The notes under the pieces were generated by a model that did not search any database, had not been told where the DNA came from, and worked only from the letters and a program-made list of their open reading frames with translations. Of a DNA stretch of 64,000 nt, positions 1 to 8,241 are shown one piece after another (position 1 is the stretch's first letter; every line of letters begins with the position of its first letter). The position numbers and the translations under genes are program-made. The stretch covers positions 1 through 64,000 of the forward strand of contig CAYNKA010000017.1 in the NCBI GenBank assembly GCA_964397655.1. Reading direction: 5' to 3'. This DNA comes from CAYNKA01 sp964397655. GTDB taxonomy: Bacteria; Spirochaetota; Spirochaetia; DTKZ01.

Positions 1-2
1 TA

Positions 3-920
3 CTGCTAACCGCCATGTGTGCATTGCTCTTCGCGGGGGGAACGTCGGAATCGAAAGGTCCGAAAAAAGTCAAACTCGGAGTGACGATCGAGGACTTCAA
101 CGACGTGTTCATGCGCTATCTCCTCGATCAGCTGAAGGACGAGGCGGCCAAGGTCGGGGCGGACGTCATCGCGGCGGACGGCAAACGCGATCCGAACGAG
201 CAGATCAAGCAGGTAGAGAATTTCATCACCCAGGGCGTCGACGCCATCATCATCCACGTGATCGACCAGACCCTCGCGCCCCGCGTCACCAAGCTCGCGA
301 CCGACGCGAAGATCCCGCTCGTCTATGTGAACCGGAAGCCCGAGGACAAGGCACTCGAGGGCGCGAAGGTCGTGGCCGTCGCGTCACCCGAGGAAGTGGC
401 CGGAAGGCTCGAGGCGGAATTCGTCGTGAAGAAGATCGGCGAAAAGGGAAACGTGGGCATCCTGCTCGGCTCCCTCGGGTCCGCGCCGCAGATCGGACGA
501 ACGAAGGGAAGCAAGGACGTGTTCGCGAAATACCCGGGGATCAAGGTGATCCGCGAACAGACCGCGAACTTCCAGAGGCCGGAGGCCGTTTCGGTCGTCG
601 AGAACTGGCTCGCGAGCGGGGACAAGATCGACGCGATCGTGGCCAACAACGACGAGATGGCGATCGGAGCGCTGCTCGTCCTCGAAGAGAAGAAGATGAA
701 GGACAAGGTTGTCGTCACCGGAGTGGACGCGACCTCGGACGCCCTGAAATTCATCGAGGAAGGGCGCCTCGACATGACCGTCTTCCAGAACGGCGGGGCC
801 CAGGGCCGCGGCGGAGTCCAGGCGGCGATGAAGCTCATCAAGGGCGAGCAGGTGCCGAAGTTCCTCGAGATCCCCTTCGAACCGGTCACCAGGGAAAATT
901 ACGCGAAATACAAAAAATAA
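3..920 (+). CDS. CUT2 sugar/inositol ABC transporter substrate-binding protein (5' end outside window)
   Basis: Periplasmic binding protein of the ribose/galactose/inositol (Peripla_BP_4) type. The reading frame is open to the window edge; the first visible residues are hydrophobic and end in an Ala-Gly-Gly cleavage-like stretch, so they look like the tail of a signal peptide and the true start lies upstream. The mature part has the two-lobed fold pattern: a first beta strand with GVTIEDFND, a hinge-side stretch VDAIIIHVID and a late VVVTGVDATSD strand. It is followed by the transporter ATPase and permease in one operon. Ligand is not proven; the convergent iol operon makes inositol the best guess, ribose-like sugars the alternative. 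Confidence 0.85.
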   Translation: MLTAMCALLFAGGTSESKGPKKVKLGVTIEDFNDVFMRYLLDQLKDEAAKVGADVIAADGKRDPNEQIKQVENFITQGVDAIIIHVIDQTLAPRVTKLATDAKIPLVYVNRKPEDKALEGAKVVAVASPEEVAGRLEAEFVVKKIGEKGNVGILLGSLGSAPQIGRTKGSKDVFAKYPGIKVIREQTANFQRPEAVSVVENWLASGDKIDAIVANNDEMAIGALLVLEEKKMKDKVVVTGVDATSDALKFIEEGRLDMTVFQNGGAQGRGGVQAAMKLIKGEQVPKFLEIPFEPVTRENYAKYKK

Positions 921-936
921 CCCGGCAACGGGAACG

Positions 937-961
937 GGACCCGGCTGCTTCGGCCGGGTCC
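937..961 (+). other. Intercistronic stem-loop between binding-protein and ATPase genes
   Basis: Perfect 9-bp GC-rich stem (937-945 with 953-961) and a 7-nt loop, 17 nt after the binding-protein stop and 28 nt before the ATPase start. There is no T-run, so it is more likely an mRNA-stabilising or attenuating element that raises binding protein over ATPase and permease than a full terminator (inference). Confidence 0.5.
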
Positions 962-989
962 TTCCGGTCCCGAAACGAGGAGCACGCTG

Positions 990-2516
990 GTGAGCGAATA
1001 CGTGTTGGAGATGGAAGGCATCTCGAAATCATTTCCCGGCGTCCAGGCCCTGAAGGACATCCGGCTTCTGGTACGGGCGGGCACCGTCCACGGCGTAATG
1101 GGAGAGAACGGGGCCGGGAAATCGACGCTCATGAAGATAGCCATCGGGTTCTATCAGCCCGACGGCGGCAGGATGCGGTTCCGCGGCGAAGAAGTCGTTT
1201 TCAGGTCCATCCAGGAGGCTCTGAGCAAGGGGATCTCCATGATCCACCAGGAGCTGAGTCCCCTCCCCTACATGACGGTGGCCCAGAACATCTTCCTCGG
1301 CAGGGAGAAGCTCACGAGGTTCGGCCTCATCGACCACAAGGCCATAGACCGGGCCGCGGGCAAAATCCTCGACGAACTCGACATCCGCATTCCGCCTGCG
1401 AAGATCATGGGAGAGCTCAGCGTCGCTCAGATGCAGCTCGTCGAGATAGCGGAAGCGGTCTCGAGGAAGGCGGAACTCGTCATCATGGACGAGCCGACCT
1501 CGGCGCTGACCGAAAAGGAGGTCGAGCACCTCTTCGGAATCATACGCGGCCTGAAAAAGCGCGGGGTCGCGGTCATCTACATCAGCCACAAGATCGACGA
1601 GGTCTTCGCGATAACCGACGAGGTGAGCGTGTTCCGTGACGGCGAACTCGTGGGATGCAGGAGGACCGAGGAACTGAATCGGGAAGTCCTCATCAAGATG
1701 ATGGTCGGCAGGTCCATAGATCAGTTCTTCCAGAAGGAGAAAACGGAACCCGGGGAAGAGGTTCTCAGGGTGAAGGGGCTTTCCCGCAAGGGAGTTTTCA
1801 GGGGAGTGGACTTCACGGTGCGGAAAGGGGAAATCCTCGGCTTCGCCGGGCTCGTCGGCGCGGGCAGGACCGAGGTGATGGAAACCCTCTTCGGCGTGGC
1901 TCCCAGACTGTCCGGCAGCGTCGAGATTCGGGGGAAGGAAGTCGAGATAAGGAGCGCCTGCGACGCCATCGGACACGGAATGGCCTTCCTCACCGAGGAC
2001 CGCAAGAGGAGCGGACTCTACCTCAACCTCTCGGTCGGCGACAATATCTCGATAGCGAGCATGAAGGATCATCTCCGGGGCTTCCTCGTGAAGCACAAGG
2101 AGGTCAAGGCGGTTTGCGAACAAGCCGTGAACTCCCTGAGCATCAAGACTCCGAGCCTCGATCAGATCGTCATGTTCCTGAGCGGGGGAAACCAGCAGAA
2201 GGTCCTCGTCTCCCGCTGGCTCGCGACCGTGCCGGACATCCTCATCCTCGACGAACCCACGCGCGGCATCGACGTCGGGGCGAAGGCGGAGATATACCGG
2301 CTCATGTCGCGTCTCGCATCCGCCGGGAAGGCGATCATCCTGGTCTCGTCGGAAATGCCGGAGATCCTCGCGATGGCGGACAGGATCCTGGTCATGCACG
2401 AAGGCGAAAAGATTGGCGAATTGACCCACGAGGAGGCCACGCCGGAGAAGATCATGCACATGGCTACCGGCGAGCCTCTCGGAACGTTCCATGGAAGCAC
2501 CGGAGGTGAGCCGTGA
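990..2516 (+). CDS. CUT2 sugar ABC transporter, double ATPase subunit (RbsA/MglA type)
   Basis: 508 aa, the usual size of an RbsA/MglA/AraG ATPase with two nucleotide-binding domains. The first half has an intact Walker A (GENGAGKST, near residue 37), an LSVAQMQ signature and Walker B MDEPTSALT. The second half has the degenerate Walker A typical of the family (GLVGAGRTE) but a good LSGGNQQK signature and LDEPTRGID. The start is GTG with a GAGG ribosome-binding site 9 nt upstream. Stop and permease start overlap by 4 nt (GTGA), indicating translational coupling. It powers uptake for the flanking binding protein and permease. Confidence 0.92.
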   Translation: MSEYVLEMEGISKSFPGVQALKDIRLLVRAGTVHGVMGENGAGKSTLMKIAIGFYQPDGGRMRFRGEEVVFRSIQEALSKGISMIHQELSPLPYMTVAQNIFLGREKLTRFGLIDHKAIDRAAGKILDELDIRIPPAKIMGELSVAQMQLVEIAEAVSRKAELVIMDEPTSALTEKEVEHLFGIIRGLKKRGVAVIYISHKIDEVFAITDEVSVFRDGELVGCRRTEELNREVLIKMMVGRSIDQFFQKEKTEPGEEVLRVKGLSRKGVFRGVDFTVRKGEILGFAGLVGAGRTEVMETLFGVAPRLSGSVEIRGKEVEIRSACDAIGHGMAFLTEDRKRSGLYLNLSVGDNISIASMKDHLRGFLVKHKEVKAVCEQAVNSLSIKTPSLDQIVMFLSGGNQQKVLVSRWLATVPDILILDEPTRGIDVGAKAEIYRLMSRLASAGKAIILVSSEMPEILAMADRILVMHEGEKIGELTHEEATPEKIMHMATGEPLGTFHGSTGGEP

Positions 2517-3526
2517 TCGACAAGACAACCGCATCGGGAAAGAATCCGCTCCTGACCGCCGCGAGCATCGTCAAGAAGTACAGCATCGTGTTCATTCTCA
2601 TAGGGCTCGTCGTCGTCATCACCGTCCTTTCGGGAGGAGTCTTCCTCAGGATCACCAACCTCCTGAACGTTCTCAGGCAGATCAGCGTCATCGGCATCAT
2701 CTCCCTCGGCGTGACCATGGTCATCATCACCTCGGGCATCGACCTCTCCTCGGGGGCCGTCCTCGCGATCGTTTCGGTGGTGACGGCGAGCCTCCTCCAG
2801 CAGCCGGACGCCGCGGACAGGCTCTTCAAGGGCGGGGCGCCCTGGCCGATCCTCGTCGTCCTCGTGATCGGCCTCCTCATCGGGGCCGCCGCGGGGCTCT
2901 CCAACGGTCTCCTCGTGGCCAAGATGAGCATCCCGCCCTTCGTGGCCACCCTCGGCATGATGACCTTCGCCAGGGGATGGGCCTTCATCTATTCGGAGGG
3001 AAGACCGCGGGGAAGCCTCCTCCCGGCGTTCGAGGTCATCGGCCAGGGCTCCAGCTTCGGGATACCGAACCCCGCGTGGATCCTCATCATCTGCGTAATA
3101 GCCACGCACGTCATCCTCAAGCACACGCTCTGGGGCCGCTACACCTACGCACTCGGCAGCAACATGCAGGCCGCCGTCCTCTCGGGAATCAACACGAACA
3201 AGTATCTGATGCTCGTCTACACCTACGCCGGCTTCCTGAGCGCGGTCTCCGCGATCGTCCTCACGGCCCGCATCGGCTCCGGCCAGCCGGGCCTGGGGAT
3301 GAGCTACGAGCTCGACGCGATCGCGGCCTCGGTCATCGGGGGGACGAGCCTATCCGGGGGAATCGGCAGCGCGGCCGGTGCCCTCGTCGGGGCCCTCATC
3401 ATCGGGGTAATGAAGAACGGCCTCGACATCCTGAACGTCTCCGCCGACTTCCAGCAGGTCATGCGTGCGATCATCATCGTCGTAGCGGTCATCATCGACG
3501 TAAGGAAGAACGTGAAGAAGTCCTGA
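2513..3526 (+). CDS. CUT2 sugar ABC transporter permease (RbsC type)
   Basis: 337 aa, highly hydrophobic, with about 8-10 membrane segments and the RbsC/AraH family landmarks ITSGIDLSSGAVLA and a late GGTSLSGGIGS loop. It forms the membrane channel with the ATPase encoded just upstream, whose stop codon it overlaps by 4 nt. GTG start. It is the last gene of the operon; the bidirectional terminator at 3611-3640 follows. Only one permease gene is present, as is normal for CUT2 systems (homodimeric channel). Confidence 0.92.
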   Translation: MIDKTTASGKNPLLTAASIVKKYSIVFILIGLVVVITVLSGGVFLRITNLLNVLRQISVIGIISLGVTMVIITSGIDLSSGAVLAIVSVVTASLLQQPDAADRLFKGGAPWPILVVLVIGLLIGAAAGLSNGLLVAKMSIPPFVATLGMMTFARGWAFIYSEGRPRGSLLPAFEVIGQGSSFGIPNPAWILIICVIATHVILKHTLWGRYTYALGSNMQAAVLSGINTNKYLMLVYTYAGFLSAVSAIVLTARIGSGQPGLGMSYELDAIAASVIGGTSLSGGIGSAAGALVGALIIGVMKNGLDILNVSADFQQVMRAIIIVVAVIIDVRKNVKKS

Positions 3527-3601
3527 GGATCCGTCCGAGGCGTACCGGCACCGGAGCCCGCGCCGCGGGACGCCGCCGATCAGCCGTCCGGAACGCGGCC
3601 C

Positions 3602-3640
3602 GAAAAAAAAGCCGGAGGACACAAGTCCTCCGGCTTTTTC
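3602..3640. terminator. Bidirectional rho-independent terminator
   Basis: Perfect 10-bp stem (3611-3620 with 3625-3634), 4-nt loop ACAA, then a T-run on the plus strand (3635-3639). On the minus strand the A-run 3603-3610 gives eight Ts after the stem. It ends both the ABC operon and the convergent iolG operon. Confidence 0.9.
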
Positions 3641-3652
3641 GTTCAAAGCCGC

Positions 3653-4669
3653 TCAGCGGATTTCCGACAGCTTTACCGGACGGCCGAGCTCGTAGGAAAG
3701 GCGCGCGGCCTTACCCATGACCACCGGCATCCTGCCGTCGAATCCCGTGACTTCCGGCTGGGCGTCGTTCACCACGCACTTGATGAAGGACTTCATCTCC
3801 GCCACGTAACTCTCGGTGTACCGCTCCAGGAAAAAGTTGAGCGGGAGGTCCTCGAAGACCGCCTTCGAGGTCGCGAGCCGCGCCGTGTTGGGCCTGTCGT
3901 TCTCCGTGAGGATCATCCCCTCGGACCCGAGCACCTCGGCCCTCTGGTCGTAGCCGAAGACGGCCTTGCGGCAGTTGTCGATCGAGCCGATGACCCCGTT
4001 CGCGAATTTCAGGGTTACGAGGGCGGTGTCCACGTCCCCCGCCTTGCCGATCTCTGGGTCAACCATGACGCCCGCGAGGGTATACACTTCCTCGACCTCG
4101 CTCCCGATGAGGAACCTCGCCATGTCGAAATCGTGGATGGTCATGTCGAGGAACATGCCCCCGGAGACCTTCACGTACTCGATGGGAGGAGGGGCCGGAT
4201 CGCGGCTCGTTATCCTGAGGGAATAGACCTTGCCGACCTTCCCCTCTGCCACGGCGTCGCGGACCTTCCGGAAATTGTGGTCGAACCTTCGGTTGAACCC
4301 GATCTGGAGCTTCACCTTCGCCTTCTTCACCTTCTCCAGGGCCCGGTCGATCCTTCCGAGGTCGAAGTCTATGGGTTTTTCGCAGAAAACGTGCTTTCCC
4401 GCCTCGGCCGCGGCCTCGATGAGAGGCGAATGCGTATCCGTGCTCGAACAGATGAGGACCGCATCGACGCTCTTGTCGTCGAGTATCCTCCGCGGGTCCT
4501 CGTAGGCGTTCGGAATGCCGAGGGAGGCGGCGCATTGCTTCGCCGCCTCCAGCCTCACGTCCGATACCGCGACGACCCGGGCTTCCGCCACGCGGTACAC
4601 CAGGTTTTCCGCGTGGAGCTTCCCGATCCTCCCGGTGCCGATGACGCCGATGTTCACCTGCTTGCTCAT
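3653..4669 (-). CDS. iolG: myo-Inositol 2-dehydrogenase, Gfo/Idh/MocA family
   Basis: 338 aa, standard length. It oxidises myo-inositol (or scyllo-inositol) with NAD to 2-keto-myo-inositol, the first step of inositol breakdown in the cytoplasm. N-terminal Rossmann motif GTGRIG at residues 11-16; catalytic lysine in CEKP (Lys98); the family triad is completed by Asp175 and His179 in the LDMTIHD segment. It is the last gene of iolM-iolN-iolG, starting 9 nt after iolN ends, with a GGAG-type ribosome-binding site. Family members also act on other sugars, so identity rests on both motifs and neighbours iolM, iolN and iolO. Confidence 0.85.
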   Translation of the reverse strand: MSKQVNIGVIGTGRIGKLHAENLVYRVAEARVVAVSDVRLEAAKQCAASLGIPNAYEDPRRILDDKSVDAVLICSSTDTHSPLIEAAAEAGKHVFCEKPIDFDLGRIDRALEKVKKAKVKLQIGFNRRFDHNFRKVRDAVAEGKVGKVYSLRITSRDPAPPPIEYVKVSGGMFLDMTIHDFDMARFLIGSEVEEVYTLAGVMVDPEIGKAGDVDTALVTLKFANGVIGSIDNCRKAVFGYDQRAEVLGSEGMILTENDRPNTARLATSKAVFEDLPLNFFLERYTESYVAEMKSFIKCVVNDAQPEVTGFDGRMPVVMGKAARLSYELGRPVKLSEIR

Positions 4670-4678
4670 GACGCTCTC

Positions 4679-5791
4679 CTACAGCTTGTGGAAGGGCCCG
4701 ACGTGCGGCAGCTCGTACACGCTCTTCCACCCGGGGCTGAACGGCTCCCTGAGGAAGGGCTCGAGCTCCTTCGGGTCCCTGAGCGTGACCTTCTCCACGG
4801 GAGGAACGGTCCCGGCCGGGAAGGCCTCGAGGATCTGGTCGGCGACGAGTGTCAGGTAGGACAGGATGGCCGCGATGGGCCGCTTCGCCTTCTTCGCGGT
4901 CGCGAGGCTCGGTTTGCCCACGACGCCCTCGGGGGTGGCGTACCGCTCGATGGCGAAGTGTCCCTCGCCCTCGCTCCATCGGCTCGGCCGCCTGAACGGT
5001 TCAACCGAGGTGTCGAAATGGCCCTCGGGCAGGAACTGCTGGCCCGAGGCGTCCTGTACCACGCCCATGTCCACCATCTCCTTGAAAAGGAGCAGGGCGA
5101 CCGAGGTCTCGCTCTCGTCGGCGTGGACGAAGTTGGTCTCGAGGTTGTCCGGCTTGTCCACGGGGAAGAAGAATTCCCTGACCGCGCGGTGCCAGTCGAT
5201 GACCCGGAAAACGCCAGGAAGCTGGAAGCGTTTCATGAATTCCTGGATCGCCGATTCGAGCATCCAGAGGTGGCCGTGGTTGTTGATCATGACGATCTTC
5301 CGGTAACCGTCGTTCCACAGGCCGAGCATGGTGTAGATCAGGGTCTCCTCGACCACCTCCTTCGGCATGATGACGGTGCCGGGCATGCCCATGTGATGGT
5401 AGGGATGTCCGCCGTAGTTGAGCGGCGGGAACGCGAGGCTGACCTCTTTTCCCTTCTTCGCGGTGTAGCGCCTGACGCCCTCGAGGATCTGGGTCACCAT
5501 GAAGGTATCGAGGCCCGAGTTGGCATGGAGGCCGTGGTTCTCGGTACAGCCGATGGGCAGAAAGACGAGGTCGTTCTTCCTCCGCTTCTGGATGCAGATG
5601 TGCCGCGGGGTGTTCTGGATGTAGCAGCCGGCCTTGCCGAGTTCCGACGGAGCCGGGACGCCGTAATCCTTGAGAATCGCGTCGAGCTCGGCCTCGGAGG
5701 CGTCCCAAATCTTCTTCTTGAGCCTGCCGACCGTATTGTCCTCGAAGACTATGGCCGGGTGCTCGGTGGTTATCCACTTTTTCTGGTCCAT
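4679..5791 (-). CDS. iolN: Creatininase-family hydrolase, probable 3-dehydro-scyllo-inosose hydrolase
   Basis: 370 aa creatininase-fold amidohydrolase. In the Thermotoga inositol route IolN opens the ring of the diketo-inositol made by IolM to give 5-keto-L-gluconate. Metal-site motifs are visible: TENHG (Glu84, His86), Asp95, INNHGH (His172) and HADESETS (about 223-230). The ATG at 5791 is preceded by a GGAGG ribosome-binding site; the same frame stays open far upstream through iolM, but that part is noncoding. It lies between iolM (20-nt gap) and iolG (9-nt gap). The assignment combines family motifs with operon context; a generic creatininase activity cannot be excluded. Confidence 0.8.
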   Translation of the reverse strand: MDQKKWITTEHPAIVFEDNTVGRLKKKIWDASEAELDAILKDYGVPAPSELGKAGCYIQNTPRHICIQKRRKNDLVFLPIGCTENHGLHANSGLDTFMVTQILEGVRRYTAKKGKEVSLAFPPLNYGGHPYHHMGMPGTVIMPKEVVEETLIYTMLGLWNDGYRKIVMINNHGHLWMLESAIQEFMKRFQLPGVFRVIDWHRAVREFFFPVDKPDNLETNFVHADESETSVALLLFKEMVDMGVVQDASGQQFLPEGHFDTSVEPFRRPSRWSEGEGHFAIERYATPEGVVGKPSLATAKKAKRPIAAILSYLTLVADQILEAFPAGTVPPVEKVTLRDPKELEPFLREPFSPGWKSVYELPHVGPFHKL

Positions 5792-5811
5792 TGATAGATT
5801 TCCTCCATTGA

Positions 5812-7008
5812 TCACATGATGCAGGTTATCTTGGTTTCGGCCCGGTCCGTCTGGAGCCTGATGATGTTCTCGGGGACCTCTTCCAGCTTGATCTCCTTGG
5901 TGATGAGCGGGAGCATGTTCATGCCGGACGCCATGCTTTCGATTACCCGCGGAAAGGTCCCGTGACCCGAATGCCCCTGGGATCCGACGATCCTGGCCCT
6001 GCGGACCTGGAAGACCTCTCCGGTAACCGGGATCTTCGCGTCGGCCCTCGCGACGATGACCGCGGTCGCGTTCAGGATGCGGCCGAACCAGATCGCCTTC
6101 TCGATCTCCGGCCATACGACCGTGGGAAGTCCGGTGGCTTCGAGGTAGAGGGAGGCTCCCATGCCGTCGGTGATCGCGAGCAGCTTGTCCGCGAAGCTCT
6201 CCTTCTTGGGATTGATGATGTAGTCCACGCCGAGCTTCTTCGCGATCCTCGCCCTCGCGGGTTCGGGCTCGGAAAGGATCACCTTGGCGGCTCCCTGCCG
6301 TTTCAGAATCGCGCAGGCCGCGAGCCCTACGGGTCCGCCGCCGAGGATCGCCACGGTGTCGCCGGGGCGGATTCCGCCGCCGCGTTCGATGACGGCGTTG
6401 TAGGCGACGGAGGTAGGCTCGCAGAGGCTTCCGGCCTTGAAGAGATCTATCCCCTTGTAGCGGGCCTTCATAGGCTCGAGATTCCAGAGCAGCTTGGCGT
6501 CGAGGACGATGTACTTGGCGAAGGCTCCGTCGATGTTGAAGCCGATCTCGTCGAGCCGTTCGCAATGGTTCGGCCATCCGTCGGCGCAGGGCCGGCAGCG
6601 TCCGCACCAGACCATTTCCTCGGCGCAGACCGCTTCGCCGCCCTTGAAGGGCTTGTTCGTATATTTGTCGAAGGCGCCCTTGCCCGCTTCCACCACGACC
6701 CCGGCGAGTTCGTGCCCGAGGGTGCAGGGGAAGCCGGTGAGGCCGGGATACCAGATATACCCCTTCTCGTCGGCCTGGGCCATGTGGACGTCGCTTCCGC
6801 AGATCCCGCAGGCCTTGACCTCGATGAGGACCTCGCCGGGACCGGGCTTCGGGACGCGTACGTCCTCGATCTTCAGCTTCGGGTTCTTCCAGACCTTGCT
6901 TCCCAGGTAGGTCTGTTTCTTGTCGATGTCCTTCGGGCCGAGCTGGAAATCGGGCTTCGGTTTCCATTCGGCATAGAGTCTCACAGCCTTCATCGTCTTA
7001 TCGCTCAT
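5812..7008 (-). CDS. iolM: Zinc-dependent dehydrogenase, probable 2-keto-myo-inositol dehydrogenase
   Basis: 398 aa medium-chain alcohol dehydrogenase. Catalytic zinc ligands are in CGICGSDVH (Cys70) and GHE (His99, Glu100). The structural zinc lobe has four cysteines (135, 138, 141, 149). A Rossmann GGGPVG follows. In the Thermotoga pathway IolM is the second NAD-dependent oxidation, acting on 2-keto-myo-inositol. The ATG at 7008 was chosen over the upstream in-frame codon at 7023 because AGGAGG sits 6 nt before it. First gene of the structural iol operon, with a LacI-type operator 31 nt upstream of the start. Confidence 0.8.
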   Translation of the reverse strand: MSDKTMKAVRLYAEWKPKPDFQLGPKDIDKKQTYLGSKVWKNPKLKIEDVRVPKPGPGEVLIEVKACGICGSDVHMAQADEKGYIWYPGLTGFPCTLGHELAGVVVEAGKGAFDKYTNKPFKGGEAVCAEEMVWCGRCRPCADGWPNHCERLDEIGFNIDGAFAKYIVLDAKLLWNLEPMKARYKGIDLFKAGSLCEPTSVAYNAVIERGGGIRPGDTVAILGGGPVGLAACAILKRQGAAKVILSEPEPARARIAKKLGVDYIINPKKESFADKLLAITDGMGASLYLEATGLPTVVWPEIEKAIWFGRILNATAVIVARADAKIPVTGEVFQVRRARIVGSQGHSGHGTFPRVIESMASGMNMLPLITKEIKLEEVPENIIRLQTDRAETKITCIM

Positions 7009-7038
7009 TTCCTTCCTCCTCAACTGACATGGTTTTTA

Positions 7039-7052
7039 TGCAAACGTTTTCA
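7039..7052 (-). promoter_or_regulatory. LacI-type operator upstream of iolM
   Basis: 14-nt imperfect palindrome with central CG, TGCAAACGTTTTCA on the plus strand. It is identical base for base to the site at 8176-8189 in the iolO promoter. It lies between the repressor stop and the iolM start, so repression of iolM-iolN-iolG by the adjacent LacI protein is likely. Confidence 0.8.
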
Positions 7053-7094
7053 ATGAATCGAATTACCTGGCCTCTCATCCTCCTTTATCCGCGT

Positions 7095-8093
7095 CTATGC
7101 GCTCGTGCGCTGTATTATGCGGGGTTCGAGTATGACCTTTTTTGCCTCGGCCTGGGATGTTTCGCCCTTGCGAAGCTTCTCCAGCAGCATTTCGAACGCC
7201 AGCTTTCCCATTTCGTACTTCGGCTGGCCGATGGTGGTGAGCCCGAGTTCCGGAAAGGCCGCCATGGGGATGTCGTCGAAGCCGACGACCGCGAGGTCGT
7301 CGGGGATGGAGAGTCCCAGCTCCCTGGCTCCGTGGATGGCCCCTATCGCGAGCATGTCGTTCTCACCGAAGATGCCTCTCGGGGCAAGTCCTTCCTGGAT
7401 CATGCTTTTGATGATGTCGAAGCCGGTTTCACGCTTGAAGTCGCCGAATCGGATGTATCGGTCGTCGATCTCCCTGCCCCGGGATTTCAGGGCGGTCTTG
7501 TATCCCTTGAGACGCTCTTCCAGGGTCTTGGAGTCTTCCGGAGCGCCGATGAAGCCGACCGGCCAATAGCCCTTGCCGAGGAGGTAATCGGTCGCGAGGA
7601 AGCCTCCGCGGAAGTTGTCGATCGATACGAAGCTCACTTCCGAGATCTTCGGAGAACGGCCCACATAGACCACGGGAAGCCGCTCGAGGACCTTCTCGAA
7701 ACCCGAAGAGTTCTTCGAGACCGGCGCATGCACGATCCCGTCCACGCGCTTCTCCGTGAGGAGGTTCAGGTACTTGAGTTCCTTCTTCCTGTCCCAGTTC
7801 GTGTTGCAGAGGAAGACGCTGTAGCCGGCCGCCTGTGCCGCGTCCTCGACGCCCCGCGCCACCTCCGGATAGAACGGGTTCGTGATGTCGGGGATGATGA
7901 GCCCGATGGTATGGGTCCTGCGATTCACGAGCCCCCTGGCGATCGCGTTCGGACGATAGTTGAGCCGCCGAGCCTCCTCGAGAATCTTCCGCTTCGTCTC
8001 AGCCCTGACCCCGTCCTTGTCGTTGAGAGCGCGCGAAACGGTGGCGAAGGAAACGTTCACTCTCCTGGCTATGTCCTTGATCGTCGGATCCAT
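7095..8093 (-). CDS. LacI-family transcriptional repressor of the iol locus
   Basis: 332 aa. N-terminal helix-turn-helix TIKDIARRVNVSFATVSRAL (about residues 3-22) followed by the hinge and a ribose-binding-protein-like effector domain. The ATG at 8093 begins exactly before the conserved TIKDIA stretch; the frame is open 29 codons upstream but that part covers its own promoter. It lies between iolM and the divergent iolO. Operators in front of all three transcription units (7039, 8114, 8176) suggest that it represses both iol transcripts and itself. Inducer is inferred to be inositol or an early intermediate. Confidence 0.88.
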   Translation of the reverse strand: MDPTIKDIARRVNVSFATVSRALNDKDGVRAETKRKILEEARRLNYRPNAIARGLVNRRTHTIGLIIPDITNPFYPEVARGVEDAAQAAGYSVFLCNTNWDRKKELKYLNLLTEKRVDGIVHAPVSKNSSGFEKVLERLPVVYVGRSPKISEVSFVSIDNFRGGFLATDYLLGKGYWPVGFIGAPEDSKTLEERLKGYKTALKSRGREIDDRYIRFGDFKRETGFDIIKSMIQEGLAPRGIFGENDMLAIGAIHGARELGLSIPDDLAVVGFDDIPMAAFPELGLTTIGQPKYEMGKLAFEMLLEKLRKGETSQAEAKKVILEPRIIQRTSA

Positions 8094-8108
8094 ACTGACT
8101 CCGCCTCC

Positions 8109-8137
8109 ATTATAGTAAACGTTTGCAATATTGACAA
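8109..8137 (-). promoter_or_regulatory. Promoter and operator of the LacI-type repressor gene
   Basis: On the minus strand TTGTCA (8132-8137), 17-nt spacer and a perfect TATAAT (8109-8114). The spacer contains a palindromic LacI operator centred on CG at 8120-8121 (half sites GTAAAC/GTTTGC, 8115-8126). The -10 box lies only 15 nt before the ATG, so the predicted leader is about 9 nt with the GGAG ribosome-binding site at its very 5' end. This points to autorepression. Confidence 0.75.
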
Positions 8138-8170
8138 GCGACTTTTTCCGGAATCGTTTCCCCCTCGCAT

Positions 8171-8199
8171 TTGACTGCAAACGTTTTCAATGCTACACT
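8171..8199 (+). promoter_or_regulatory. iolO: iolO promoter with embedded LacI operator
   Basis: TTGACT (8171-8176), 17-nt spacer, TACACT (8194-8199) reading toward iolO. The 14-nt operator TGCAAACGTTTTCA (8176-8189) fills the spacer, so bound repressor would exclude RNA polymerase. Confidence 0.75.
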
Positions 8200-8241
8200 T
8201 CCCGAAACAGCGCTCAGCGCCTCGTTCGGGAGGTTTCCGCG

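Noticed and set aside
17..1639. 540-codon plus-strand open frame across the binding-protein and ATPase genes
   Set aside because: A third-frame shadow produced by high GC; it is Arg/Gly-rich and lies over two clear genes in another frame.
5792..6967. Upstream extension of iolN by nearly 400 codons in the same frame
   Set aside because: The extra part is the antiframe of iolM with an Arg/Gly-rich, low-complexity translation; iolN has its own ATG and GGAGG at 5791.
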